From Ruminococcus sp. (lineage in GTDB: Bacteria; Bacillota; Clostridia; Oscillospirales; Ruminococcaceae): a DNA stretch of 64,000 bases. Position 1 is the stretch's first letter. Each line of letters starts with the position of its first letter. Location: positions 1 to 64,000 of the forward strand of contig JAGAQC010000004.1 in NCBI GenBank assembly GCA_017622925.1, written 5' to 3'. This document shows positions 1 through 9,078 of the stretch, one piece after another. Made by a program: the position numbers and the translations under genes. The notes under the pieces were generated by a model that was not told where the DNA came from, did no database searches, and saw only the letters and a list, made by a program, of their open reading frames with translations.

Positions 1-65
1 GCCAAAAGGTGTCAATATGAAAACTTGACACACACAAATTTTTCCGAGACTGTTGCAATTTTGTA

Positions 66-89
66 GGGGACGGCGCCCTCGACGTCCCG
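66..89. repeat. GC-rich intergenic hairpin
   Basis: A GGGAC arm (67-71) pairs with GTCCC (84-88) around a GC-rich loop that contains the palindrome GGCGCC. It stands out from the AT-rich surroundings. Its role is unknown: it may be a dispersed intergenic repeat or the end of a transcript from the left. There is no clear U-tract on either strand. Confidence 0.35.
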
Positions 90-120
90 AAATAATGAAT
101 GCTTTTTTCAGTTCCTGAAA

Positions 121-317
121 CAGGGTGCCAAAAGTGCCAAAACTCCTTTTATGCCTGTTTTTTGGCTATATATCGGCATTTGTTTTGGCACCCTATGCGA
201 GTGCCAAAAGGTGCCAAAAGGTGCCAAAACTCCTTTTACGCCTGTTTTTTGGCTATATATCGGCATTTGTTTTGGCACCCTATGCGAGTGCCAAAAAGTG
301 CCAAAAGGTGCCAAAAG
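121..317. repeat. 87-bp tandem duplication within a GTGCCAAAA repeat cluster
   Basis: Two nearly identical 87-bp units lie at 134-220 and 221-307, followed by extra GTGCCAAAA copies up to 317. Each unit holds an inverted pair, TTTTGGCAC then GTGCCAAAA with a 9-nt spacer (183-209 and 270-296), followed by direct GTGCCAAAA copies. A related GCCAAAAGGTG sits at position 2, so the cluster probably continues left of the window. The period is a multiple of three, so open frames run through it, but the predicted peptides are just repeats and I do not regard them as genes. It could be a multi-site operator or a simple repeat. Confidence 0.75.
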
Positions 318-480
318 TACCCAAATAATTTAATTAAATGCGAGGTTATAATTCCCACCATTCTAAATTCTGAGCAGAAATATCGTATGACAAGGAAGAT
401 AACGCAGGCAGACGGATTTTATGGCAGTATTACTGTATATTTTGCAATAACGGTGAGTATAATACCTCCGAGGTGATATT

Positions 481-2073
481 ATGCGCAAAAGAGGAGAACA
501 CGGCGTTATACTGCTTACTGCGGTATTTTTTATGTTTTTTTTCGGAGTTTCACTGAACTTTTTCCGACTCTCGCAGGAGAGAAAATTTGTCCGCACGGCT
601 GCCGACAATTCATTTGTGACCATACATGCAGGCGACAGCAGCGGTACGATTTTTGACAGGAATTTCGTTCCGCTGACCAATGCCAAAACACGTATTACAG
701 CCGTTGCAGTTCCGACAGAAACAGATTTGGAGGAACTGAAAAAATACGCTAAGGATAAAACAGAGGTCGAAAACTTATATAAAAATGGCGAGCCTTTTGC
801 CTTTGAATGTACCAAAAAGGCAGACGAATCGCCCGGATTAACGTTCTTTGAGATTCCCGAAAGATACGGCGAAAATATCATTGCGCCGCACATTATCGGC
901 TATCTTTCGGACGGCGCAGGCGCAAGCGGTCTGGAATACGCCTATAACGACCTCCTGCGCTCGGGAAATGTGGAAAACAGCGTGACATATTCTACAGACG
1001 GTTACGGTCATATCCTCATAGGAGGCGGAAAAACAGTCATACGCAGTACAAAGTCCCAAACAGGCGTAGTAACTACCCTTGACAGCGAAATACAGGCGAT
1101 TTGCGAGAAAGCAGGACGTTCCATAAAAAAGGGCGCAATAATAGTGTCGGACGTTAAAAACGGCGAAATACTCGGAATGGCGAGCTTTCCCGACTTTGAT
1201 ATAAAGGATATTTCGGACGACCTGACCGACAGCCGCAGTCCTATGATAAACCGTTGTCTTTACTCATACAGCGTCGGCTCGATATTCAAGCTCGTTACCG
1301 CCTGCGAGGGAATAAACGAAAATTCTTCGGGATTCATGTACAACTGTACGGGAGATCACGCCGTTGCGGACAGGAACTTCGGCTGCCACAACAGAGAGGG
1401 ACACGGAATGCAGGATATGCGGCAGGCTATGACAAATTCCTGCAACCCGTATTTTATTTCACTGAGCCAATGCCTTGATATACAGCAGTTCCGTAGTTTA
1501 GCCTATTCTATGGGATTCGGGCGTGAGATACATCTATGTACGGGAATGATCTCGTCGGCGGGAGTGCTTCCCTCGGTGGAGGAACTTCTTGTACCTGCGG
1601 AGCTTGCGAATTTCTCATTCGGGCAGGGAAAGCTTTCCGCAACGCCTTTGCAGATAAATCAGATGACATGCGCTATCGCAAACGGCGGCGAACTTATAAT
1701 GCTGCGCCTTATCAAGGGTATCACCGTTGACGGCGAAACTGTAGGCAACGAAAAGTCCGCCCTGAGATCCCGTGTAATGACCGAGGAAACAGCGGCGGAG
1801 CTTCGCAAAATGATGATAAGCGTGATATACGAAAACGAAAATTCAAAAGCCGCCCCGAGCTGCATACGTGCCGGAGCTAAGACCTCGACTGCACAGACGG
1901 GACGGTTTGACGATAATGACGAGGAGCTTTGTCATGGCTGGATAACCGGCTTTTTCCCCTCAAGCTCTCCGAGATATGCCGTTACGGTTTTAGCTGAGGA
2001 CGGCGGCTACGGCAACGATTCCGCCGCCCCTGTTTTCAAGAAAATAGTTGATATGATAATGGAGAGAAAATAA
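481..2073 (+). CDS. Penicillin-binding protein, class B-like transpeptidase (FtsI/PBP2 family)
   Basis: A membrane-anchored D,D-transpeptidase that would cross-link peptidoglycan outside the cell. The 530-residue protein has one N-terminal membrane segment (about residues 8-26), a dimerisation-like region to about 200, and a C-terminal transpeptidase domain. The active-site SxxK is SIFK (S267, K270) and SxN is SCN (320-322). The third motif reads KTS (467-469) where KTG is expected, followed by TAQTG. The start is preceded by GAGGTGA. The gene stands alone on the plus strand and converges on dtd with a 3-nt gap. It is shorter and more divergent than typical FtsI or SpoVD, so a specific role (division or spore cortex) cannot be assigned. 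Confidence 0.85.
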   Translation: MRKRGEHGVILLTAVFFMFFFGVSLNFFRLSQERKFVRTAADNSFVTIHAGDSSGTIFDRNFVPLTNAKTRITAVAVPTETDLEELKKYAKDKTEVENLYKNGEPFAFECTKKADESPGLTFFEIPERYGENIIAPHIIGYLSDGAGASGLEYAYNDLLRSGNVENSVTYSTDGYGHILIGGGKTVIRSTKSQTGVVTTLDSEIQAICEKAGRSIKKGAIIVSDVKNGEILGMASFPDFDIKDISDDLTDSRSPMINRCLYSYSVGSIFKLVTACEGINENSSGFMYNCTGDHAVADRNFGCHNREGHGMQDMRQAMTNSCNPYFISLSQCLDIQQFRSLAYSMGFGREIHLCTGMISSAGVLPSVEELLVPAELANFSFGQGKLSATPLQINQMTCAIANGGELIMLRLIKGITVDGETVGNEKSALRSRVMTEETAAELRKMMISVIYENENSKAAPSCIRAGAKTSTAQTGRFDDNDEELCHGWITGFFPSSSPRYAVTVLAEDGGYGNDSAAPVFKKIVDMIMERK

Positions 2074-2076
2074 ATA

Positions 2077-2514
2077 TCAGCGTTCAAGCAAAACGGTAAA
2101 CGGTCCGTCATTTACAAGGCTGACTTTCATATCTGCGCCGAATATTCCCGTTTCTACGTGCTTGCCCTTGCTTCGGCAGTAGTCGGCAAAATAATTGTAC
2201 AGCCGCTCCGCTTCATCGGGCTTACCTGCCTGAATGAAGTTGGGGCGGTTTCCTTTACGGCAGTCGGCATATAATGTGAACTGGGAAACTATCAAAAGCT
2301 CGCCGTCCACATCGCTCAGGGACAGATTTATCTTATCGTTTTCATCGGAGAAAATACGGAGATTTATAATTTTATCCGCAAGAAAACGGCAGTCCTCCTC
2401 CGTATCTCCGTGTCCCACTCCGAGCAGAATAAGATAACCTGCGCCGATCTTTCCGCAGACCTCGCCGTTTACCTCAACGCTTGCGGAGCTTACTCTCTGT
2501 ACGACTATCCTCAT
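2077..2514 (-). CDS. dtd: D-aminoacyl-tRNA deacylase
   Basis: Removes D-amino acids wrongly attached to tRNA, a cytoplasmic quality-control step. The 145-residue length is normal for the family. It begins with the typical [15 protein letters not shown] strand, carries the SQFTLYAD motif near residue 78, and ends with the NDGPFT segment that holds the conserved Gly-cis-Pro loop. It follows the GH42 gene with a 1-nt gap and is the last gene of the long minus-strand run. It is complete. Confidence 0.95.
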   Translation of the reverse strand: MRIVVQRVSSASVEVNGEVCGKIGAGYLILLGVGHGDTEEDCRFLADKIINLRIFSDENDKINLSLSDVDGELLIVSQFTLYADCRKGNRPNFIQAGKPDEAERLYNYFADYCRSKGKHVETGIFGADMKVSLVNDGPFTVLLER

Positions 2515-2515
2515 A

Positions 2516-4486
2516 TTATTTCCTCACTATATCCATTTCAAAGGGACGAAGCTCCAGTCTGTCCTTTCCTATGACGCTTATCATGCTGTACATCGGCTTA
2601 GGCAGAGGAATAACAACAGACTTTTCGGAATTGTTGAAAAAGCAAACATATTCATCTCTGCCGTTAGTCCTTGTTGTGACCTCGACTCCCCTCGGCAGAC
2701 CTTTAAGCTTAGGAATACCCGTCTGCATCATCAGATTCGATATAAAGCTTTCGTAGAAATCCGAACCGCATATCGTACCCACATAATACGCCACGCCCGA
2801 ACAGTAGCGATTCATGGTAACGGCAGGCATACAGCGATATTCGCCGTCGTTATACTCCGCATAGGCTCTTGCCGTGAAAAGCCGCAGAATATCGCACCAT
2901 TGCTTACATGCAAACTCGTTTCCGGCAAAATCGCGTATTACCTGCTCTCCCCTGCCGATCGGATCGTACTCGGTTATCTCTGCTCCGATAAGCTCCTTGA
3001 ATACTGTGGGGAGAGTGTCCATAATGCAGTTATTATTTTCGTCCTTAACGCCGCTGCGCGCAGTAAGAACAAGCGTTCCGCCGTTTATTACGAAACGGTA
3101 GATATTTTCCGTAACAGCTTTGTTATTAACGTAAAGAGATGGCGCAATAACAAGCTTGTACTGCGATAGATCGGCATTCGGAGCGACTATATCCACATTA
3201 GCTCCGAATCTTGTCAGGGCTGAATGGAACGCTTTAAGCTGCTGCAAATAACAGAAGCCGTCAACCTGCGGCTGAATTTTAAACGCCGCGTCCGCTTCGG
3301 GAGAATAAATTATCGCCGCATCGGAAACTATGCGTGTGCTGTCAAGTATCCCGAGTTGGGAAACTCTGCGGCAAAGCTCGGAAAACTCCAGAAATCGGCG
3401 ATTCGGCACGTTGCTGTGGTCAAGAATGCCGTGCCAGTGCATTTCAGCTCCAGTAAGAGCAGTCCTCCAGCGGAAGTGCATTACCGTTTCAGCCCCTCGT
3501 ACCATAGCCTGCATTGCATATCCCATTATCATGCCCGACTTCGGAGCAGGCGACATAGGCGCCCAACTGCCCGTAGGTCCGCTGAGCTGCTCCATAACCC
3601 AAAAGCCTCTGCCTTTTATGCCTCTCATAAGATCGAGGTGGAAAGCATGAGAATAAAATTCCTCGGGATCGTCGGGAATCCTGACGGGGGGATAATTGTC
3701 ATATGAAACAAAATCAAGAAGCTCGTACAGCTTGTAAAAATCGGGAGTATTTTCACAGAACCATGTATTGGTCGTTATCGGAACTCTTGTGTCCTCCAGC
3801 CGTATCGTAAGCATAGCCTCCCTAACAAAGTCGGCTGTGCATTCGGAAGTAAAACGATACCATTCAAGGCATAGCGCAGGATTCTGCCATGCCTTCGGAT
3901 AATCGTTCGGCGGCTGTATCTGTGATATATCGCTGTATTCGCCGCTCCATACGCTGTTGCCGAAAGCTTTGTTTATGCCCTCGATACTGTCATGCTTTTC
4001 AATGAGCCAATTACGGAATTTTTCACGGCATACGGGACAGGTGCAGGGGTACGCTTCAAGCTCGTTGTCTATCTGCCAAGCCGCGATTGCAGGGTTTCCC
4101 GAAAAATGACGTATAAGCCGTTCTGTAACTTTTTTGGCATATTCCCTGAAAATCGGAGAATTTATGCAGCGGTGCGCTCTTATTCCCGTGCGGATAGGCT
4201 GACCGTCTGCACCGACACGAATAATTTCGGGGTGCTTTTCATAGAGCCACAAGGGGGGACAGCTCGTAGGCGTACACATGACCGTGCCTATAGTGTAGCG
4301 TGAAAAAATCCCGATAACCTCGTCGAGCCAATCGAGATCGTACTCCCCCTCCCGAGGTTCTATCCGAGACCACGCAAATTCGCCTATACGGATAAGCTTG
4401 ACCCCTGTCCGAGCCATAATTTCAGCGTCCTTTTCCCACAGAGACTTATCCCATTGCTCGGGATAATAATCAACACCAATTCTCAT
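2516..4486 (-). CDS. Beta-galactosidase, glycoside hydrolase family 42
   Basis: Hydrolyses terminal beta-galactosides, probably short plant-derived galacto-oligosaccharides taken up by the cell. The 656-residue protein has no signal peptide. The TIM-barrel opens with GVDYYPEQW. The acid/base Glu is in WQIDNELE (E142) and the nucleophile in WVMEQLSG (E299). Cysteines at 107, 148, 150 and 153 match the structural zinc site of many GH42 enzymes. The trimerisation and C-terminal beta domains follow. It lies 11 nt after the histidine phosphatase and 1 nt before dtd, an odd setting for a sugar hydrolase. The exact substrate is uncertain. Confidence 0.93.
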   Translation of the reverse strand: MRIGVDYYPEQWDKSLWEKDAEIMARTGVKLIRIGEFAWSRIEPREGEYDLDWLDEVIGIFSRYTIGTVMCTPTSCPPLWLYEKHPEIIRVGADGQPIRTGIRAHRCINSPIFREYAKKVTERLIRHFSGNPAIAAWQIDNELEAYPCTCPVCREKFRNWLIEKHDSIEGINKAFGNSVWSGEYSDISQIQPPNDYPKAWQNPALCLEWYRFTSECTADFVREAMLTIRLEDTRVPITTNTWFCENTPDFYKLYELLDFVSYDNYPPVRIPDDPEEFYSHAFHLDLMRGIKGRGFWVMEQLSGPTGSWAPMSPAPKSGMIMGYAMQAMVRGAETVMHFRWRTALTGAEMHWHGILDHSNVPNRRFLEFSELCRRVSQLGILDSTRIVSDAAIIYSPEADAAFKIQPQVDGFCYLQQLKAFHSALTRFGANVDIVAPNADLSQYKLVIAPSLYVNNKAVTENIYRFVINGGTLVLTARSGVKDENNNCIMDTLPTVFKELIGAEITEYDPIGRGEQVIRDFAGNEFACKQWCDILRLFTARAYAEYNDGEYRCMPAVTMNRYCSGVAYYVGTICGSDFYESFISNLMMQTGIPKLKGLPRGVEVTTRTNGRDEYVCFFNNSEKSVVIPLPKPMYSMISVIGKDRLELRPFEMDIVRK

Positions 4487-4497
4487 AGTTCAACCTC

Positions 4498-5034
4498 TTA
4501 TATATCATATTCGAGCAGCTCACAATTGCCCATAAACCAGTTGCTGTATTCCGCGACAGTCATATCGTGAAAATACGTTTCTATAACACGGCAGATACCG
4601 CCGTGGCTGACTACAAGTACATTTTTATCTGCGTACCTTTCAATTATTTCGTCAAGGAAACTGTAGACCCTATGGCTCAACTGCAAAAGCGATTCTCCGC
4701 CGCCCCGCATTTTCACGGCGAACTCACTCTTATTTTCCGCAAAGCCCTCGGTAAATCGCGATTTTCCCTCAAATTCGCCGTAATCCCATTCTCTCAGCCG
4801 TTTGTCCGTAATAACTTCAAGTCCGCATTTTTTGGCTGCGGCTCTTGCGGTAGTTACGGCTCTGAGCATGGGCGAAGATATTATAATATCAACGTCGCCC
4901 AATTTCTCCACAGCCTCGGCAAGCTCCGCCGCCTGCGCAAGACCTGTTTCGTTCAGCGGTATATCGGTCGTTCCGAGGATAAGCTCCTCTTTATTGTAAG
5001 CCGTCTGACCATGCCGTGTGGAATATATTTTCAT
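4498..5034 (-). CDS. Histidine phosphatase family protein (phosphoglycerate mutase-like)
   Basis: A small cytoplasmic phosphatase of the phosphoglycerate mutase superfamily. The catalytic histidine is in the N-terminal STRHGQT motif (residue 8) and the second histidine in VVSHGGICR in the C-terminal third. The 178-residue length suits the GpmB/CobC/PhoE-like branch rather than a glycolytic mutase, and the substrate cannot be told. The ATG overlaps the recN stop by 4 nt, so it is probably translationally coupled to recN. Confidence 0.85.
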   Translation of the reverse strand: MKIYSTRHGQTAYNKEELILGTTDIPLNETGLAQAAELAEAVEKLGDVDIIISSPMLRAVTTARAAAKKCGLEVITDKRLREWDYGEFEGKSRFTEGFAENKSEFAVKMRGGGESLLQLSHRVYSFLDEIIERYADKNVLVVSHGGICRVIETYFHDMTVAEYSNWFMGNCELLEYDI

Positions 5035-6692
5035 ATTTCCGCCGCCTTTCTCAGTTCGTCCTCCGCCGCCTTTACGACAAGACTTCCGGGATCCTCGCCG
5101 CCCATGATACGGGCAATTTCAGCCGTTCTGCCCTTAAAATCGAGCTGTGTTACCCTTGTTTCCGTCCTGCCGTCTATAATGCTTTTTTCTATCATGAGAT
5201 GATTGTCCGCCATTACTGCGATCTGCGACAAATGAGTAACGCAGATGACTTGCCGCACTTTACCTATCTCCCTGAGCTTTATGCCGATTTTCTGAGCAGC
5301 CTTGCCGCTGACTCCCGTATCTATCTCATCAAATATCATTGTGTCGATGCTGTCACGGTCGGCAATAACGCTTTTCAATGCAAGCATAATTCTCGAAAGT
5401 TCGCCGCCTGAAGCTATTTTCGCTATGGGCTTCGGTTCTTCGCCCTTATTTGCGGAGATCAGGAACTCCACCGTATCCATGCCGTTGACCGTCAGCTTCC
5501 CCTTTTCATGACGGACGGCGATAACTACTCCAGCCATATTGAGAAATTCAAGCTCCTCGGAAACACGGCTTGCAAAACGTTTTGCAGTCTCCTCACGGTG
5601 ATCGAAAAGAGCCTTCGCCTGCTCAGTTACCTTGTGGAGCAATTCCTCACGCTTTGCAGCAAGCTCCTTAATTTCTCCGTCGCTGCCTTCGAGCCTTGAA
5701 AGCTCTCCGCAGGCGTCGTCGTACATTTTTATAAGCTCCGCAGAATCCGCCATATACTTGCGTTTTACCTTATTTATCTCACTGAGCCGCCGTCTGAGAT
5801 ACTCGATACGCTGTCCGTCAAGCTCCGCCTTTTCTGCGATCTTTTCAAGCTCCGAACCAATGTCCGCAAGCTCTATCTCAACAGCGGAAAGCCTGTCGTA
5901 CAGCGCCGAAAGCTCCTCCGAATCGTCTGTGAGAACTGCTATTTCGCTCTCTGCCGCAGCTATCATATCATTTGCGGCTTCATCGCTTGTAATAGCCTGA
6001 ACAGCCGCTTTTATAGCGGAAACGGTACGCTCTGAATTTTGGGCGGCGGAATACTCCTTTTCAAGTTCGTCGTCCTCGCCCTCCTCCAGTTCAAGCTCCC
6101 CTATGTCCTTGATGACCTCGTTAAGGTAGCGTATACGCTCAATACGGGAGATCTCCTGTTTTTTCAGGTCGCCCAGCCGCCGAGCCGTATGCTGAAGCTC
6201 ACGGAAAGTAAGTCGGTATTCTTCAAGAAGTCTGCCATCGCCGCCGAAATCGTCCAGAATATTCATGTGACGTTCGCTGTCGAGAAGTATCTGATTGTCG
6301 TGCTGACCATGAATATTTATCATCATGCCGCCTATTTCTTTAAGCAGCGACGCGGAGGCAGTCCTGTGATTTATTCTTGCAACGCTGCCGCCGTCCGCGC
6401 TTATTTCACGGGTAACGGTTATCTCATTATTTTCATGGTCTATGCCAAGCTCTGTGAGTTTTGCGCATACTTCGTCGGAAAGCTCTGTGAAAAGTGCGGT
6501 AATTATCGCCTTATCGCAGCCCGAGCGGACTATATCCTTGCTGCATCGCTGTCCGAGAACAGCGTTTATCCCGTTGATGAGTATGGATTTACCTGCGCCT
6601 GTTTCGCCTGTGAATATATTAAGACGCTTTTCCAACGGAATAACAGCTTCTTTTATAACCGCTAAATTTTTTATATAAAGCTCTTTTAACAT
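5031..6692 (-). CDS. recN: DNA repair protein RecN
   Basis: An SMC-like ATPase acting early in double-strand break repair. Of 553 residues, the first part carries the Walker A GETGAGKS (29-36). Two long coiled-coil arms follow (about 155-360). The C-terminal half holds the ABC signature SGGELSR and Walker B MIFDEIDTGVSG, the head-domain halves expected of RecN. It sits directly downstream of argR, the common Firmicute order, and overlaps the next gene by 4 nt. Confidence 0.96.
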   Translation of the reverse strand: MLKELYIKNLAVIKEAVIPLEKRLNIFTGETGAGKSILINGINAVLGQRCSKDIVRSGCDKAIITALFTELSDEVCAKLTELGIDHENNEITVTREISADGGSVARINHRTASASLLKEIGGMMINIHGQHDNQILLDSERHMNILDDFGGDGRLLEEYRLTFRELQHTARRLGDLKKQEISRIERIRYLNEVIKDIGELELEEGEDDELEKEYSAAQNSERTVSAIKAAVQAITSDEAANDMIAAAESEIAVLTDDSEELSALYDRLSAVEIELADIGSELEKIAEKAELDGQRIEYLRRRLSEINKVKRKYMADSAELIKMYDDACGELSRLEGSDGEIKELAAKREELLHKVTEQAKALFDHREETAKRFASRVSEELEFLNMAGVVIAVRHEKGKLTVNGMDTVEFLISANKGEEPKPIAKIASGGELSRIMLALKSVIADRDSIDTMIFDEIDTGVSGKAAQKIGIKLREIGKVRQVICVTHLSQIAVMADNHLMIEKSIIDGRTETRVTQLDFKGRTAEIARIMGGEDPGSLVVKAAEDELRKAAEI

Positions 6693-6723
6693 CGACCAAT
6701 GACCTGCTTTCCTACGTGCTTTT

Positions 6724-7161
6724 TTAGTTTAAAATATCATTTCTGAATTTTTTTGCCAATCTTTTTGCGTCAGCTTCGCTTCTTGCAAGAATAAAGATCG
6801 TGTCGTCACCTGCTATCGTGCCGACTATGCCTTCGTGATTTACAGCGTCTATAGCCGCGCACGTACCCTGAGCCATTCCGGCGCGGCATTTCAGCACGAT
6901 CGTATTCATTGCGTAATCCACATCAATAACGCAGTCGGAAAAGAGACCTTTCTCTGCGGCTGCCGCAGGAGGCAGGGCATACCTGTATCCTCCGTTTTCA
7001 TCTCTCTGTTTTACAAGGGACAGTTGTTGAATATCCCTTGAAAGCGTAGCCTGCGTTGCGCTTATCCCTCTTTTTCCGAGAAGCTCTATAAGCTGCTCCT
7101 GTGTGGATACGGAGTTTTCATTGATTATTTCAAGAATTGCATCACGGCGATTATTTTTCAT
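6724..7161 (-). CDS. argR: Arginine repressor
   Basis: An arginine-responsive transcription factor that controls arginine synthesis and breakdown. The 145-residue protein has an N-terminal winged helix (NNRRDAILEIINE, then SATQATLSRDIQQL) and a C-terminal hexamerisation/arginine-binding domain with GTIAGDDTIFILA. I chose the ATG at 7161. The frame stays open to 7380, but the extra 73 codons would be encoded by the hairpin repeat array upstream and do not belong to the family. It lies between nadK and recN, the standard Clostridia order. Confidence 0.95.
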   Translation of the reverse strand: MKNNRRDAILEIINENSVSTQEQLIELLGKRGISATQATLSRDIQQLSLVKQRDENGGYRYALPPAAAAEKGLFSDCVIDVDYAMNTIVLKCRAGMAQGTCAAIDAVNHEGIVGTIAGDDTIFILARSEADAKRLAKKFRNDILN

Positions 7162-7229
7162 CGTATTCCCTGCTTTTATTTTTATTATGCAATTTACGCC
7201 AAATTCACGGCGAGCCATGTTCTTAATAA

Positions 7230-7391
7230 GGGAACGCCCTCTCTTGCAGGGCGTTCCCTCTCCAAAATCGGTTAAGTGAACCGATTTTGGATTCACCCTT
7301 TGCGGAGCGCTTAACGCTTTGTGGGGCGTTGCCCCACACCCCACCAGAGGCGCTGCCTCTGGACTCCGCCAAAGGGACACTGTCCCTTTGG
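7230..7391. repeat. Array of consecutive perfect hairpins between nadK and argR
   Basis: Five stem-loops follow one another: an 11-bp stem at 7230-7258, a 12-bp stem at 7262-7290 (CCAAAATCGGTT arm), GTGGGGC/GCCCCAC at 7321-7337, CCAGAGG/CCTCTGG at 7344-7362, and CCAAAGGGAC/GTCCCTTTGG at 7369-7391. On the minus strand the array begins GATTCCAAAGGG, which resembles the GATTCCAAAGGGG hairpin of the elements near 51.1 and 56.5 kb. It separates two genes of one operon, so it could stabilise or attenuate the mRNA, or be a mobile intergenic repeat. Confidence 0.75.
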
Positions 7392-7428
7392 AATCCCGAT
7401 ATTAGTTTATTTAAATTGTTGGTGCAAA

Positions 7429-8283
7429 CTATTTTATGGGTCTGCACATTTTACGGCACAGCGAATCGTGGAACGCGTTGTCCACCAAGTCCACAAAATT
7501 CAACGTATGCCGTCCGCGCATTATCTCGATAGACTCGTTTTCCCCGATACGATACTCCAGTTCGCCGTCCACGCTTACAACAAGGGACATCTCCCCCGCA
7601 GTACGGTCGGTCAGCCGAAGCTTTCTGTCCGCCGAAAAAAGGGTCGCCCGAGCAAAAAGACTGTGAGGACATATCAGGTTCATTTCAATACATTCAAGGT
7701 CAGGCTCGATAACGGGACCTCCTGCCGACAAAGCATAGGCGGTCGAACCCGACGGCGTACTGAAAAGTATACCGTCCGCACGGTATTTTCCTATAAGATA
7801 ATCATCTGCATAGACCTCAAAATCGCATATTTTAAAGCTGCCTGACCTTGCCGAGACTTCGTTGAGAGCGGTGTATACCTTGTCCCCCTCTTTGCCGTGG
7901 ATAACGACGTCCACGGTCATACGCCTTGATACGCCGTATTCTCCTGTTTTAAGCCGTTTCAAGGCGTAGAGCTGATCTGCCTCCAGACCTGCCATGAAGC
8001 CGAGAGTTCCCGTATTTATGCCGAGAAGCTTCGTTTCCGTTCCTATAAGGAGCTTTGCGCACCGCAGTATAGTCCCGTCGCCGCCGATAGCGATAAATAT
8101 ATCCGCCGTTCCCACAAGAGAAGCAATATCCGCAAATCCAACAAAGGGCTTATCCCCGAATTCCGCCGTATATTCACGGCTCACAACAACTTCGATCCCC
8201 AAGGAATTAAGTACATCGCACACCTCTCCGGCACACCTCAAAGCATTTTTTTTCTGAAAATTCGGGTAAAGTACCGCTTTCAT
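7429..8283 (-). CDS. nadK: NAD kinase
   Basis: Phosphorylates NAD to NADP in the cytoplasm. The 284-residue protein carries the hallmark GGDGTILR motif (about 68-75), the NTGTLGFM loop, and the YRADGILFSTPSGSTAYALSAGG-type nucleotide-binding segment (given here by family name for its core TPSGSTAY). The order tlyA-nadK-argR-recN is typical of Clostridia. It starts 9 nt after tlyA, with GGAGG-like pairing immediately upstream (CCTCC on the plus strand). Confidence 0.95.
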   Translation of the reverse strand: MKAVLYPNFQKKNALRCAGEVCDVLNSLGIEVVVSREYTAEFGDKPFVGFADIASLVGTADIFIAIGGDGTILRCAKLLIGTETKLLGINTGTLGFMAGLEADQLYALKRLKTGEYGVSRRMTVDVVIHGKEGDKVYTALNEVSARSGSFKICDFEVYADDYLIGKYRADGILFSTPSGSTAYALSAGGPVIEPDLECIEMNLICPHSLFARATLFSADRKLRLTDRTAGEMSLVVSVDGELEYRIGENESIEIMRGRHTLNFVDLVDNAFHDSLCRKMCRPIK

Positions 8284-8292
8284 CTTATCCTC

Positions 8293-9078
8293 CTAAAGTC
8301 GGCTGAACGCTTCGTCAACAAGCGTTCTGAGATCAGCTTTCGGCGGAAGTTCATAGTTTTTTCTCAGTTCCGCCAGATATTCGATATTTCCGCTACCGCC
8401 TTTCACGGGCGAATATGTGAAGCTCACGGGAGCAAGTCCTGTCAGACGGATAGATTCGTCCATTTCCTCCAGAACACGAACATGCACCTTTCTGTCCTTA
8501 ACTATCCCCTTTTTGCCGATGCAGCTTTTCCCTGCTTCAAACTGCGGTTTTATGAGAACTGCCGCCGTTCCGCCGTCTTTGAGCAGCTCGGCGATCTTCG
8601 GAAGTATTTTCGTCAGGGAAATAAAGGAAACGTCCGCGCATATAAAGTCAACGCCGCCGTCAAGCTCCTCCGCCATGACCGTCCGTATATCGGTATTTTC
8701 CATGTTGACAACACGGCTGTCAGCCCTCAGCGTCCCTGCAAGCTGACCATGCCCCACATCAACGGCGTACACCTTTTCCGCACCATGACGGAGCATATAC
8801 TCGGTAAATCCGCCTGTAGACGCTCCTATGTCAAGGCAGCGTTTTCCGTTGAAGTCGAGCCGAAAGACCTCCGCCGCTTTTTCAAGCTTCAAAGCTCCCC
8901 TGCCCACGTATTGCTCAGTTTCGGCGGATTGCACAACATCTTCGGGAAATGTTTCATCGGAGGGCTTTTTTGCTGTTCTGCCGTTGACTGTCACAACTCC
9001 AGCTTTTATCATTTCCTTGGCGCGCTCACGGCTTCGGGCTATACCTCTCGCCACAAGCTCCGCATCAAGCCTTGCCAT
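8293..9078 (-). CDS. tlyA: TlyA family rRNA (cytidine-2'-O)-methyltransferase / haemolysin-like
   Basis: Probably 2'-O-methylates rRNA; the older name is haemolysin A. Of 261 residues, the first ~65 form an S4 RNA-binding domain (ARLDAELVARGIARSRERA). An FtsJ-type Rossmann methyltransferase follows, with the SAM motif CLDIGASTGGFTEYML (about 81-96). The K-D-K-type tetrad is plausible but was not checked residue by residue. It overlaps the end of dxs by 14 nt and sits in the usual dxs-tlyA-nadK order. Confidence 0.92.
   Translation of the reverse strand: MARLDAELVARGIARSRERAKEMIKAGVVTVNGRTAKKPSDETFPEDVVQSAETEQYVGRGALKLEKAAEVFRLDFNGKRCLDIGASTGGFTEYMLRHGAEKVYAVDVGHGQLAGTLRADSRVVNMENTDIRTVMAEELDGGVDFICADVSFISLTKILPKIAELLKDGGTAAVLIKPQFEAGKSCIGKKGIVKDRKVHVRVLEEMDESIRLTGLAPVSFTYSPVKGGSGNIEYLAELRKNYELPPKADLRTLVDEAFSRL

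Noticed and set aside
121..317. Possible CRISPR array
   Set aside because: The units are adjacent tandem copies with no variable spacers, and there is no cas gene in the window.
99..476. Open frames of 60-125 codons on both strands across the GTGCCAAAA repeats
   Set aside because: The peptides are translations of the 87-bp repeat, have no start site with a ribosome-binding sequence and no family features. The frame stays open only because the period is a multiple of three.
7162..7380. Longer argR start (218 aa)
   Set aside because: The extra 73 codons come from the hairpin array; ArgR proteins are about 150 residues and the ATG at 7161 gives a full-length protein.
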